The notes under the pieces were generated by a model that was not told the DNA's origin, made no database searches, and saw only the letters and a program-made list of their open reading frames with translations. Below, piece after piece: positions 42,401 to 47,267 of a stretch of DNA of 64,000 nt. The translations under genes were made by a program, and so were the position numbers. The stretch covers positions 86,682 through 150,681 of the forward strand of contig JASANC010005553.1 in the NCBI GenBank assembly GCA_030248135.1, written 5' to 3'. The DNA is from Theristus sp. LFF4_11 (taxonomy: Eukaryota; Nematoda; Chromadorea; Monhysterida; Xyalidae). Position 1 is the stretch's first letter. The number at the start of each line of letters is the position of its first letter.

Positions 42401-44638
42401 TTGGGTTAGTTTTCTTACGTGAGCAATTTTAGATTCCGAATCGTGACGATTTCGGGCGAATCGACAATGGAATTTAGTGAAACCGGTCCAGAATGAAAAA
42501 CAAGAAAACTGTGTTTTCCAGGGTAATTCAACCGCCGATCACTGCTTTTGGGTCAGTTTTCTTATGCGAGCAATTTTAGGTACTGAATCGTGACGATTTT
42601 GGGCGAATCGGCCGTAGAAATATCATAGGCGAAATTGGCCTAAAAAACGAAAAATGAAAAACCTGAGTTGTCCGGGGTTTAGAAGAATGTGTGACCAACG
42701 TATTGTGATTTTGGTCCGACCTTCGGGGCTTATGTAAAAGTCAGAATATTATCTAAAAATGCGGGAGACGCATATAAAAGGAAGAATATGGCCTTGTGTA
42801 AGTAGTGAAAGACTTGGCTCGACAACGCTTTTCAAGTCTCTGATGTGGTACACACGGATACAAGTACATAAGAGTCATATTTTTGCGCCGTTTATTCTTT
42901 ATTTCGGTTGGAAGTGGCAACCCTCGTACATTGTAGACAAATGAAACTTTCACATTTGCTTTTTTTCTAGCATTTAGCGACCACTAAAACCACTAAAATA
43001 ACGATCAGACTTTAGATCGCTGACACTGGTTTGCACAAAGTGTATCGCAGAGGCGTTGGGGAACGCAAGGTCTCCTTCTGTGGCAATGACTCACCGGTTT
43101 ATCCTGTCACAAGAGTTTGGTAAAAAGGGTGAAAATCAACGGAAGACAACACTTTTTGCACTGGTGCTGCTGTATGCACAGCGGTGCGTACGTTAGCAAC
43201 AACAACAATTGTCACCCTCGTGGCCTGGTGGTAGTGCGTTAGACTACAGTCTGTGCGCTCGGGGGATCGAGCCCCGCCGAGGGGTATGTACTATGTAGGC
43301 ACTTAATGACAGAGAAAACTCAATGGGCGCCCTACTCAATGGCGTTCTGTACGCTTCTCTGGGTTAGCCCTGGCTAAAAACATCGCCTAAAAATCCCAAC
43401 AAAACAACAACAACAACAACAACAACGATAAAGCTACATGCAGCAATATTTTGCAATTTCTGATGTTTCTGTTTTTGCACAGAATTTACAGAATTTCGCA
43501 CATGGTGTGATTTTAGACTAAACTGAAGAGGACAATTGAAAAATAACTTCAAAGTTTTTACGCTTTTCAGCAAGCTTTTAAACAACAAACGCGGCGCAAA
43601 AATATAACTCTTATGTACTTGTATCCGTGTGTACCACATCAGAGACTTGAAAAGCGTTGTCGAGCCAAGTCTTTCACTACTTACACAAGGCCATATTCTT
43701 CCTTTTATATGCGTCTCCCGCATTTTTAGATAATACAATAAATACACGAATGCCGTACACCATGTATAACGCAAATAGTGGTGGTACAACTGCGTTCAAA
43801 CGCGTGCATTCATTGTTTCAGCCATAGCGCGCAGCGCAAAAAAATCAATGACTGTGTGAACGGGAGAAGAGCAGAGATGCTGTATTTATCTTTTTGTGCC
43901 AATACGCGGACAGGTATTATCTTTTCGTACGAAGGAGGCGGAGTAATGTTGAATGGTGTGTGGAAAAGCCGCAGAGTTGAAAAAATGTTTCGCGCCAGAG
44001 CGTAGTTCGAATATGAATTAAAATAAATTTTGTTTAGTGAGAAAACATTCTGACTGGTTTTTTCTCAATTTCTTGCACGAATCTGTCGTCAGAATACGTT
44101 AAGTTTTTGCTCATTTAAAATTGCCGCGCAGCCATGAAACATTTTCTCTATCTTTATATGCAAACGCATATTGGGTCACGTTTAATAAGAAAGATAACAA
44201 TGTTGTTGAATGAAATCCGTGGAAAAGCCGCACAGCTGAAAACTGGAACGCGCTGTTTCGCGCCCGAACGTTGGGCCGAATAATATCAGTGTATTGGAAG
44301 GAAAAGAGTCTGACAAAAGCATACTACTACGACACGTTCAATAACGGCGCATTCATGTTGCAGTATTTAGTGACCGCACAGCTGTGTTAAAACATAGCTG
44401 CGCGGACACTAAATACTGCAACATGAATGCGCCTTAACAATAAACAATAATAATCAGCAACTGTGCATTCACCGTCCGTGTGCATGTACACGTTGTTCCT
44501 GGCATCCGTTGCCAGCAGCACCGGACATGTGCCAATCGTTGGAGGAGGACTGCGAGAAATCAGCGTACCGTTGAACTGCGTGAACCCGTTGAGGTCGACG
44601 CCCAGGTAGGTCGCTGCGTAGATGCATCGCAACGCAAA
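1..44638 (-). CDS. Giant polycystin-1-like adhesion gene (PKD array, CTLD, EGF, SRCR), 73 exons seen, partial
   Basis: Reading 44638 to 1 on the minus strand, 73 exons can be chained with consistent splice phases and no stop, giving about 4,030 residues. Order: divergent PKD exons; C-type lectin domain 1 with two SRCR domains lying inside its gene segment; EGF; then three more CTLD+EGF pairs; then twelve four-exon PKD modules; then a long exon leaving the window. The PKD call rests on repeated [16 protein letters not shown] strands (PKD: G-x-Y-x-V-x-V-x-x-x-N) and on CTLD next to PKD repeats, as in polycystin-1. Very many N-x-S/T sites fit an extracellular protein. REJ, GAIN/GPS, PLAT and membrane parts would be beyond position 1. 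No signal peptide exon was found, so the 5' end is open. Alternative: another Ig-fold adhesion receptor rather than true polycystin. Confidence 0.8.
476..2416 (-). CDS. PKD module 12 (last complete four-exon unit)
   Basis: Exons 2250-2416, 1230-1422, 1014-1117 and 476-707, minus strand. They show [32 protein letters not shown] and [11 protein letters not shown] landmarks in the usual order. It is the most divergent of the twelve modules: the second and fourth exons are longer (193 and 232 nt against 169 and 205) and the Cys of the second exon is missing (AHGITVPRD where others have CGxVVPxD). The acceptor of the last exon follows an in-frame TAG, which fixes its start at 707. A MITE (747-971) and a C-rich element (1618-1985) lie in its introns. 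Confidence 0.82.
747..971. mobile_element. Mariner-like MITE, about 225 bp
   Basis: Terminal inverted repeats: CAGTGGCGGCGAAAAGTTTG at the left and its near-complement ending CGGCCGCCACTG at the right, flanked by TA on both sides. No coding capacity. It lies in an intron of PKD module 12. Confidence 0.75.
1618..1985. mobile_element. C-rich TACCGTATTAC inverted-repeat element, copy 1
   Basis: Starts TACCGTATTACCCCCATTAA and ends in the complement (GGGGGTAATACGGTA). The interior has long C runs, CCCCCATGGGGG palindromes and a shared middle segment (ACATACCCAGCGAATTCA). Other copies: 13954, 46465, 63219. Confidence 0.8.
2495..5660 (-). CDS. PKD module 11
   Basis: Exons 5500-5660, 5276-5438, 2995-3098 and 2495-2699. 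Landmarks: [61 protein letters not shown] start and FALDR end of the fourth exon. Phases are 1-0, 0-1, 1-0, 0-1 as in every module. The intron between its second and third exons is expanded to 2.2 kb by a 1.1-kb mariner-like element (3911-4998). The intron after the third exon contains a 31-bp tandem repeat at 2787-2940. Confidence 0.85.
2787..2940. repeat. 31-bp tandem repeat, about four copies
   Basis: Unit begins TGACCAACCAATCAGCGCTG. Two copies are perfect, the third is shortened and the fourth runs into a 37-bp direct repeat (AGCTAGTTGCATATATTAGC). The CCAATCAGCTAGTTGCATAT end is shared with the MITE family at 7211 and 38.6 kb, suggesting growth from a MITE end. Confidence 0.75.
3204..3900. 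mobile_element. Possible one-ended mariner-like remnant in an intron
   Basis: Position 3204 has TACAGGGCGAGCC, close to the end of the element at 3911, but no partner end was found. The rest of this intron shows nothing else I can name. Confidence 0.3.
3911..4998. mobile_element. Mariner-like non-autonomous transposon with about 165-bp inverted repeats
   Basis: Both ends read TACAGGGTGGGCCAAAAAA and are mutual inverted repeats over about 165 bp, with some differences. The flanking dinucleotide is TA on both sides, the Tc1/mariner target. The interior lacks a transposase-length reading frame. Confidence 0.85.
5754..7559 (-). CDS. PKD module 10
   Basis: Exons 7399-7559, 6994-7159, 6811-6914 and 5754-5958. 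Landmarks: [64 protein letters not shown] and [13 protein letters not shown] with VVPVRTTY. All junctions keep frame. A 155-bp MITE (7211-7365) sits in the intron between the first and second exons. The 850-bp intron between the third and fourth exons shows nothing I can name. Confidence 0.87.
7211..7365. mobile_element. TACAGTC(T/G)AACT MITE, copy 1
   Basis: Ends TACAGTCTAACT and AGTTAGACGGTA are inverted, and subterminal AAGCTCATTGGTT / AACCAATAAGCT are inverted too. The middle contains GATCACGTGATGCATGCA. Other copies: 38495-38660 and 47912-48088. Confidence 0.75.
7644..8515 (-). CDS. PKD module 9 (contains a GC-AG intron)
   Basis: Exons 8355-8515, 8110-8278, 7939-8042 and 7644-7848. Landmarks: [79 protein letters not shown] and VIPVRTMY. 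The second exon ends ...TCAACAG followed by GCTAGC instead of GT, so its intron must use a GC donor if the exon keeps the standard 169-nt length and phase. The module is compact: four exons in 0.87 kb. Confidence 0.87.
8587..9831 (-). CDS. PKD module 8 (contains a GC-AG intron)
   Basis: Exons 9671-9831, 9430-9598, 9261-9364 and 8587-8791. Landmarks: [77 protein letters not shown] and VIPVRTSY. As in module 9, the second exon ends at a GC donor (TCAAAAG|GCAAGC) at the homologous position. The fourth exon ends FALDG rather than FALDR because its last codon is split as GAT-G. A MITE (8978-9213) lies in the intron before the fourth exon. Confidence 0.87.
8978..9213. mobile_element. AAACGTGTCC MITE, copy 1
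   Basis: Inverted ends TTTCAAACGTGTC...ACTGAAATGACGTCAT and ATGACGTCATTT...GGACACGTTTGAA. Interior conserved segment ATGCGCTTGTCGTTCACAGC. No coding capacity. About six copies lie in the window. Confidence 0.8.
9897..11223 (-). CDS. PKD module 7
   Basis: Exons 11063-11223, 10832-10994, 10663-10766 and 9897-10101. Landmarks: [77 protein letters not shown] and VIPVRTTY. The second exon is two codons shorter than standard, in frame. The intron between the third and fourth exons carries a dispersed repeat (10369-10655) also found at 43905-44290 and 50640-51005. Confidence 0.87.
10369..10655. repeat. Dispersed repeat R1, copy 1
   Basis: Shares long stretches, such as CTTATTAAACGTGTCCCAAT and AACATTACTCCGCCTC, with 50640-51005 and in reverse with 43905-44290. 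No coding capacity; ends not defined. Confidence 0.6.
11321..19414 (-). CDS. PKD module 6, split by a 7.2-kb transposable element
   Basis: Exons 19254-19414, 11801-11969, 11630-11733 and 11321-11525. The first exon is separated from the second by a composite element at 12035-19243. Both sides are near-identical to modules 4 and 5, which have the same intron at about 70 bp, so the assignment is firm. Landmarks: [77 protein letters not shown] and VPVRTMY. The splice signals beside the insertion are intact, so the module is probably still used. Confidence 0.87.
12423..12672. repeat. 74-bp minisatellite, left block
   Basis: About 3.3 copies of a 74-bp unit containing GGTGTGCTGATCACCGACAT and an ACACACACACGCACACACAC tract. 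The same unit in the same orientation recurs at 18740-18963. Confidence 0.9.
12673..18543. repeat. Long nested inverted repeat inside the composite element
   Basis: 12673-12890 is the reverse complement of about 18335-18543. The pairing continues inwards: 12930-13150 with 18050-18300, 13280-13440 with 17780-17960, and 13440-13700 with 17220-17500. The block GATCATTAATTTAATG...CTAGCGTCTGTGATT occurs four times (13.5, 14.6, 16.6, 17.4 kb). A second inverted pair is 15452-15660 with 18545-18738. These segments would form a multi-kilobase foldback. Nothing in it is recognisably coding. Confidence 0.85.
13954..14396. mobile_element. C-rich TACCGTATTAC element, copy 2 (inside the composite element)
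   Basis: Complete copy with TACCGTATTACC at one end and GGTAATACGGTA at the other. It is nested in the left arm of the composite element, so it inserted later or was carried along. Confidence 0.8.
18740..18963. repeat. 74-bp minisatellite, right block
   Basis: Three copies of the unit found at 12423-12672, in direct rather than inverted orientation, although the surrounding arms are inverted. Confidence 0.9.
19254..21174. repeat. Segmental tandem duplication, about 958 bp, two copies
   Basis: 19254-20211 and 20212-21174 are nearly identical through exons and introns, each spanning four PKD exons. The second copy has about five extra bases near 21145. Parts of 11630-12030 and 21175-21360 belong to the same duplicated family. 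Confidence 0.92.
19512..20372 (-). CDS. PKD module 5 (recent tandem duplicate)
   Basis: Exons 20212-20372, 19972-20140, 19806-19909 and 19512-19716. Exons and introns alike are nearly identical to the neighbouring module at an offset of 958 bp, including intronic runs such as the poly-T before the fourth exon. This marks a recent duplication of a whole four-exon segment. Landmarks: [63 protein letters not shown] and VIPVRTTY. Confidence 0.9.
20471..21335 (-). CDS. PKD module 4 (recent tandem duplicate)
   Basis: Exons 21175-21335, 20930-21098, 20764-20867 and 20471-20675. It is the sister of module 5. The intron between the first and second exons is uninterrupted here, giving an empty-site reference for the element at 12035. 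Coding differences from module 5 are few and conservative, for example KAYGDCG against QAYGDCG, so both copies are probably under constraint or too young to have decayed. Confidence 0.9.
21428..23703 (-). CDS. PKD module 3
   Basis: Exons 23543-23703, 23308-23476, 21841-21944 and 21428-21632. Landmarks: [77 protein letters not shown] and VIPVRTTY. The fourth exon begins at a tandem acceptor (GCAGCAG), so it may start at 21632 (with an extra Gln) or at 21629; the 205-nt length of its siblings favours 21632. A 0.98-kb element (22035-23013) enlarges the intron between the second and third exons. Confidence 0.87.
22035..23013. mobile_element. 0.98-kb CACAGGAAA inverted-repeat element
   Basis: Starts CACAGGAAACTCAAAATGAA and ends in its near-complement (TTCATTTTGAGTTTCCCGTG), with over 50 bp of inverted repeat that also includes GATGAGGAAGATGAAAAG. 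ATT flanks both sides (3 bp). The end motif and duplication length match the 12035 element. The interior repeats GTACATTAAC/GTTAAT motifs and has no convincing gene. Confidence 0.8.
24085..25286 (-). CDS. PKD module 2
   Basis: Exons 25123-25286, 24874-25030, 24448-24551 and 24085-24298. Landmarks: [77 protein letters not shown] and VIPVRTTF. The fourth exon carries three extra codons near its start (SPIVGH region), and the second exon is four codons shorter than standard; both changes keep frame. It diverges more from the consensus than modules 3-6. Confidence 0.86.
24560..24790. repeat. Dispersed repeat R2, copy 1
   Basis: TTTATTTTGGTCCCGAGACT through AAAAAATTGATAATAC. Related copies at 36545-36770 and 62850-63065, and a fragment near 53695-53790 (TTTTGAATTCCCGCGTC, reverse). 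Not coding. Confidence 0.6.
25405..26989 (-). CDS. PKD module 1
   Basis: Exons 26820-26989, 26564-26723, 26396-26499 and 25405-25615. Landmarks: [61 protein letters not shown] and IMPIRTGY. It is the first complete module after the lectin array and the least like the recent duplicates. The 780-bp intron between the third and fourth exons carries the TTAGGC/TTGGGC tract at 25757-25900. Confidence 0.83.
25757..25900. repeat. Interstitial TTAGGC / TTGGGC hexamer tract
   Basis: Four TTAGGC-like units pass into more than ten TTGGGC units and then degenerate (CTTGGACTTGGTGC). TTAGGC is the nematode telomere repeat. The minus-strand KPKPKP reading and the plus-strand LGLGLG reading are by-products of the hexamer. 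Confidence 0.85.
27103..27352. mobile_element. TATGGCCGAATAAA MITE, copy 1
   Basis: Ends TATGGCCGAATAAA and TTTATTCGACCATA are inverted. The middle shares GGGTGCAAGGAGC and CTCCTAGTCAGCGACTG with copies at 36145-36415 and 62500-62770. Confidence 0.65.
27402..28824 (-). CDS. Second half of the PKD module interrupted by the lectin array
   Basis: Two exons, 28739-28824 ([14 protein letters not shown] ... LLPAYS) and 27402-27609 ([13 protein letters not shown] ... FDTKR). By order, phase (1-0, 0-1) and content they are the third and fourth exons of a PKD module whose first two exons are at 38273-38430 and 37514-37682. The third exon is shortened to 86 nt against the otherwise constant 104. An 825-bp mariner-like element (27868-28692) fills the intron between them. 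Confidence 0.72.
27868..28692. mobile_element. Mariner-like element, 825 bp
   Basis: TA-CAGGGTGTTGC at the left and GATCACCCTG-TA at the right. Subterminal CGGCTCCAGCTCGCCAA and GAGAGCTGGAGCCG are inverted. No intact transposase is visible. Confidence 0.65.
28895..30180 (-). CDS. C-type lectin domain 4 plus EGF 4
   Basis: Exons 29992-30180, 29686-29820 and 28895-29137. CTLD landmarks: DRCYAVD near the start, [24 protein letters not shown] (WIGL-type strand), WQWEDNTS, a [10 protein letters not shown] loop and the last Cys in RFCYR. EGF follows within the third exon ([12 protein letters not shown] ... [12 protein letters not shown], six Cys). The loop has EPSG instead of EPN, so sugar specificity cannot be assumed. 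Secreted or ectodomain role inferred from the family. Confidence 0.85.
30484..30516. repeat. (TTGTAA)n microsatellite
   Basis: Five or so TGTAAT units in the intron between EGF 3 and CTLD 4. Confidence 0.85.
30632..31331 (-). CDS. C-type lectin domain 3 plus EGF 3
   Basis: Exons 31140-31331 and 30632-30988. CTLD landmarks: [51 protein letters not shown] and TVLCRV. The EPN triad in the long loop is the mannose-type calcium/sugar-binding motif of the family; the usual WND partner is replaced by MLND. The EGF ([14 protein letters not shown] ... [12 protein letters not shown]) is in the same exon as the CTLD end, so one intron present in the neighbouring pairs is missing here. Confidence 0.87.
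31829..33375 (-). CDS. C-type lectin domain 2 plus EGF 2
   Basis: Exons 33193-33375, 32659-32799, 32298-32419 and 31829-31988. CTLD landmarks: [87 protein letters not shown] ... [12 protein letters not shown]. The EPN motif is lost. The third exon uses a weak acceptor (CTCGAAG at 32425-32420), chosen because it is the only one that keeps phase with the preceding exon. Confidence 0.82.
33584..33797. mobile_element. Harbinger-like MITE, about 210 bp
   Basis: GGGCCCGTTCATACTGACGT at the left and its complement at the right (GTCAGTATGAACGGGCCC) are flanked by TAA on both sides, the three-base target typical of PIF/Harbinger elements. The interior has short GTGCCGTGCCGT repeats. Confidence 0.8.
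33879..34170 (-). CDS. C-terminal part of C-type lectin domain 1 plus EGF 1
   Basis: Exons 34088-34170 ([15 protein letters not shown] ... YNDVRCDD) and 33879-34023 ([10 protein letters not shown], then [15 protein letters not shown] ... [12 protein letters not shown]). Joined to the exon ending at 36785, the reading PWGK+DEPNGG..ENCAEL..YND..C is a textbook CTLD second half with the EPN motif. The two SRCR domains at 34507-35968 lie in the intervening genomic segment with compatible phase. Confidence 0.85.
34507..35030 (-). CDS. SRCR domain 2 (scavenger receptor cysteine-rich)
   Basis: Exons 34898-35030 and 34507-34688. Landmarks: [36 protein letters not shown], then [35 protein letters not shown]. 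Most of the expected SRCR Cys are present. The entry phase is 1, the internal junction is phase 2 and the exit phase is 1, so the domain is a symmetric cassette. SRCR domains mediate extracellular protein or ligand binding in the family; the ligand here is unknown. Confidence 0.9.
35268..35968 (-). CDS. SRCR domain 1 (scavenger receptor cysteine-rich)
   Basis: Exons 35836-35968 and 35268-35434. Landmarks: [36 protein letters not shown], then [32 protein letters not shown]. The two-exon structure and phases (1-2-1) are the same as in SRCR 2, and the first exons have equal length (133 nt), so the pair arose by tandem duplication. A MITE of the AAACGTGTCC family ends at 35835, directly beside the donor of the first exon. 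Confidence 0.9.
35597..35835. mobile_element. AAACGTGTCC MITE, copy 2
   Basis: Same ends and middle as the copy at 8978, in the opposite orientation. It lies between the two exons of SRCR 1 and touches the donor site of the first exon. Confidence 0.8.
36145..36415. mobile_element. TATGGCCGAATAAA MITE, copy 2
   Basis: GTATGGCCGAACAAA at the left and TTTACTCGGCCATTCCGTA at the right, with GGATCAGTCGCAGACTGG inside as in the 62500 copy. Confidence 0.6.
36545..36770. repeat. Dispersed repeat R2, copy 2
   Basis: Homologous to 24560-24790 over nearly the whole length. Confidence 0.6.
36785..37397 (-). CDS. N-terminal part of C-type lectin domain 1
   Basis: Exons 37206-37397 ([35 protein letters not shown]) and 36785-36907 ([33 protein letters not shown]). 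The second exon ends in phase 1 within the long loop, exactly before the EPN motif that is coded 2.6 kb further on. The acceptor at 37398 was chosen because it joins the PKD exon at 37514 in frame. Confidence 0.83.
37514..44638 (-). CDS. N-terminal divergent PKD exons
   Basis: Five exons follow the array order: 44473-44638 ([12 protein letters not shown] ... [15 protein letters not shown], second type), 39449-39546 ([15 protein letters not shown], third type), 38679-38856 ([12 protein letters not shown] ... VRVPGLMG, fourth type), 38273-38430 ([21 protein letters not shown], first type) and 37514-37682 ([17 protein letters not shown], second type, exactly 169 nt). Sequence is far from the array consensus, but lengths, phases and the few key residues match. 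The 4.9-kb intron 39547-44472 holds the satellite block. No exon upstream of 44638 could be supported. Confidence 0.65.
38495..38660. mobile_element. TACAGTC(T/G)AACT MITE, copy 2
   Basis: Right end GTTATAGAGTTAGACTGTA and subterminal CCAACCAATCAGCTAGTTG match copy 1; the left end (ACATCTGTAAACACATCCAA) is diverged. It separates the 38679 and 38273 exons. Confidence 0.6.
38955..39153. mobile_element. AAACGTGTCC MITE, copy 3 (truncated)
   Basis: Left end and middle match; it stops at AGCTAATGACG and runs into an AGCGCGCTTCAG-rich imperfect palindrome (39153-39250). Confidence 0.7.
40188..40535. repeat. Direct repeat of about 173 bp, two copies
   Basis: GTGTGCGCCCTTTCAATTTT begins both copies (about 40189 and 40362); the second is more diverged at its end. 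It abuts the satellite block. Confidence 0.75.
40585..42655. repeat. 149-bp satellite, about 14 tandem copies
   Basis: Unit starts GGTAATTCAATGCGCTGATC and contains GACGATTTCGGGCGAATCGG. Copies start at, for example, 40735, 40884 and 41033. Similarity is high in the centre and falls off after about 42360. There are no ORFs over 60 codons. It lies in the largest intron of the PKD gene. Confidence 0.93.
42745..43740. mobile_element. 1-kb inverted-repeat element with a SINE inside
   Basis: 42748-42900 and 43580-43738 are near-perfect inverted repeats (outer end ATTATCTAAAAATGCGGG). A single end of the same family is at 63105-63165. The middle contains a tRNA-derived SINE at 43211-43430. Confidence 0.85.
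43211..43430 (+). mobile_element. tRNA-derived SINE, copy 1
   Basis: Pol III box A-like TGGTGGTAGTG and box B-like GGATCGAGCCC are followed by a body (GGGCGCCCTACTCAATGGCG) and an AACAAC-rich tail. The same head and body recur at 55353-55545. Confidence 0.8.
43905..44290. repeat. Dispersed repeat R1, copy 2 (reverse)
   Basis: Reverse complement of the 50640-51005 repeat, including GAGGCGGAGTAATGTT-like and CGTTTAATAAGAAAGATAA segments. It may be two adjacent partial copies. Confidence 0.6.
44347..44437. repeat. Hairpin miniature element, copy 1
   Basis: An almost perfect palindrome: GGCGCATTCATGTTGCAGTA at one end and its complement at the other, with GTGTTAAAACAT at the tip. Relatives at 50088-50163 and 52113-52192. 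Confidence 0.85.
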
Positions 44639-44687
44639 CTGTGAACCAACGTGCATAGTGACCATGAGAAAATTTGCATTTTTGCTA

Positions 44688-44923
44688 TAGCCTATTTTTT
44701 TTTAAACCTCTCCCACTGAAATGACGTCATGTGCCGCCAAACATGCGCTTGCCGTTCACTGCAAACCAAACTTTCCGTTAACCGATTTCTTCCCGTAAAC
44801 AAGTGGTGACTGTCGAATCAGTCATGCCAAACTGACATTTTAACGCTTGTACTTTGAGAAACGGGTGTTTTTAAAGCAGATGACGTCATTTTAGTTCGGA
44901 CACGTTTGAATAAATCCACAATA
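44688..44923. mobile_element. AAACGTGTCC MITE, copy 4
   Basis: Complete copy ending GTTTGAATAAATCCACAAT. It lies just upstream of the 44638 exon acceptor. Confidence 0.75.
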
Positions 44924-44974
44924 GTTATAGTGTCCAAAACGGTATCGCAAAGTGTCCACGACCGCAGAGTGGCC

Positions 44975-45300
44975 GCTTCTCGGATTTCTTTCGCGCGGAC
45001 ATTTCTCGCGCGGCCATTTCGCGCCGTGGACATTTTCCGCGCGGAGTTTTCTCGCGTGGCCATTTCGCGCCGCGGACATTTCCCGCGCGCACATTTTCCG
45101 CCGCGGACATTTCCCGCGCGGACATTTTCCGCGCGGACATTTCCCGCGCGGACATTTCCCGCACGGACATTTCCCGCGGCGGACACTTACCGCGCGGACA
45201 ATTTCCGCGACCGACTTCTCCCGTTTGGAATTACCGTTTGTAATATGTTCGTTTGGGAAATGTCCGCGCGGGATATGTCGGCGCGGGAAATGTCCGGATA
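44975..45300. repeat. GC-rich short tandem tract (GCGCGGACATTTCCC-like)
   Basis: Around fifteen degenerate units of 15-17 bp (CGCGCGGACATTTCCCG), then a short reversed stretch (GGGAAATGTCCG). Arg/Ala-rich readings on both strands are shadows of the repeat. Confidence 0.85.
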
Positions 45301-46464
45301 CGGAGTGGCCGTGTTACATATAGGCGAGTGTATAAAGCATATAACATAGTGGCTAAAATAAACATGCATAGTGACCAAAACAGGGTCTCGAATAAAGTTG
45401 TTACAGAGTGATCCAGAAGTTGTGATTTTTGATCTTTTACCGTAATCGTTCTGCATAATTGAAGTTCTAAACAACCAAAGATTCAAATTCATATACTGAC
45501 GCCTACCAGTGCACTGAAAGCGTTAAACGCCACACGATGAGACGTCATTGCTGTGAACTCGTTATAGTTGTACCAATGTGCTTCTGATTCGTCATTAAAA
45601 GCTTTGTTGCATGATATGCTTCTTCAGAAAATTACGAATGTTCGGAGAAATACTGAAGACTACACGCTTAAAAAATGTTTGAACTCGTGTTCGGTGGCGA
45701 GTCAAGCGTCGTGTCCTGTCCCGCGCAATGTCCAGTGAATGAAAAATTATTCAATTTTTTATTTTGTTTTATTTTTCATTTTCTATTTCTACTGTATTTC
45801 TATTTATTTATTGTTTTCGGGACACTAACACGGCTCGGGTCGAGCGGCTGGTCACGCCACCGGACACACGAGTTCGGACAATTTTGTAGAGCGTGTATAC
45901 TCAAAAATTAGTTTTCTATCACAATACCCACTGTGTGTGCTATCGGCTGATACATTTTTATTTCGGTTTTAGCTGCTTTTGATTACTGTAGCCATGAGTG
46001 AACTCATCACCAATAATATATTGACTGAAGTTTACACTCATGAACGATACACCATCAATTATTCAGTTTGTTGTACAACCCAGTGTCGGTTACAATTAAA
46101 ATTATGCTTCCAATTTCATTCCACTTTAGTTTTCTAATTAAAATATTTTGAAACAAAATTGTTTTTAAAGTGCGCCGATATTATACAGCTTTTGTCACTC
46201 TATTGCATGATTTACGGCTCTGCTATTGTTATAAACAATGTAATTGTATTCATAAAGTTTGTTGTTTGTTTGCAGTGGGTCGCAAAAAGGACGAATTCAA
46301 TTCACGGAAGCTAATTTTGATGGATGTTTTTGTTTCGTTCATCACCCGGACAAAGCTCGCTGAAGCGCCCGGATGAATTTTATGCCAAGTCTTAAAAAAG
46401 TTCAGCAGTAACAATAAAACAACGGTACGATTGTAATTTTATTTGCAGAGACCAATATCACACG
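45301..46464. other. No gene seen
   Basis: AT-rich spacer upstream of the PKD gene segment. I see no exon with supporting splice signals or similarity, and no clear repeat. Confidence 0.5.
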
Positions 46465-46608
46465 TACCGTATTACCCCCATTAAACCCCCCCCCCACCAT
46501 TAACCCCCCCACTAATAAACCCCCACCCCCACGTCAAGTTTCCGAATAATCCCCCCCACAAATAATCCCCCATGGGGGTTAATTGGAAACACATACCCAG
46601 CGAATTCA
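46465..46608. mobile_element. C-rich TACCGTATTAC element, copy 3 (truncated)
   Basis: Left end and poly-C part as in copies 1 and 2, ending after ACATACCCAGCGAATTCA. The right inverted end is absent. Confidence 0.75.
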
Positions 46609-47267
46609 TTTGACAACAAAATTTATTTGACACACAACCAGCGCTGGGCTGCGAATGATTTGTTCTTGTTATTGTAGAGTAAATTTACAATAATTTTCAC
46701 CACGCGTTTCAACTGTTGTTATTGCATACGATACGACAGAAAGTGTTTGAGCAAAACCTTTGTGTGACTGTTGCCATAAATAAAACACCCACGCCGGACA
46801 ACACCCTGCACTTACGAAATTACGTACATATGTACGATGTACCAATGTACGTAACAAACTCGCAAATTGGCCGTTATACCAAAGCAACGTTACAAACTTG
46901 TGAACACTCCTGAAAACGGTAGCGCAGCTATAGTGAGCCGCTTCACAACAATTAGCACATACAGCATGACAACACCCCCAATAACCTGAGCCGCTAATTG
47001 TATAATCAGTGATTTCTAATAAAAAATCGTTTTGTGTTGTGGAATTATATGAAAGGTTCAATTTACTGGAAGGTTCAACCATTTCGAATCAGTGATGCGT
47101 GTCCACTCATTGCACTCACGTACGCATACACCGGAACTTCATTCAAACGTCGTGTTCTTGTGACAAAAGCGTATCACTTCTTTTCGCTTCTCACACATTA
47201 TTATTATTATCATCAGTAATACGCTGTATTCAAAAAGAAAAACAACGCTTAAAACATCCAAACTGAA
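46609..47267. other. Spacer between divergent genes
   Basis: Separates the minus-strand PKD gene from the plus-strand neuropeptide gene. A weak minus-strand candidate (about 46990-47075, LNLSYNSTTQND, phase-1 end) could be a further N-terminal PKD exon but lacks a good acceptor. Confidence 0.35.

Noticed and set aside
44818..45349. Arg/Ala-rich frames on both strands (repeated MSAREMSAR and RTFPARTFP)
   Set aside because: Artefacts of the short GC-rich tandem repeat.
46669..47082. 137-residue minus-strand frame, possible first exon of the PKD gene
   Set aside because: Only the LNLSYNSTTQND part looks module-like; no signal peptide, no convincing acceptor, and the rest is unlike any domain in the gene.
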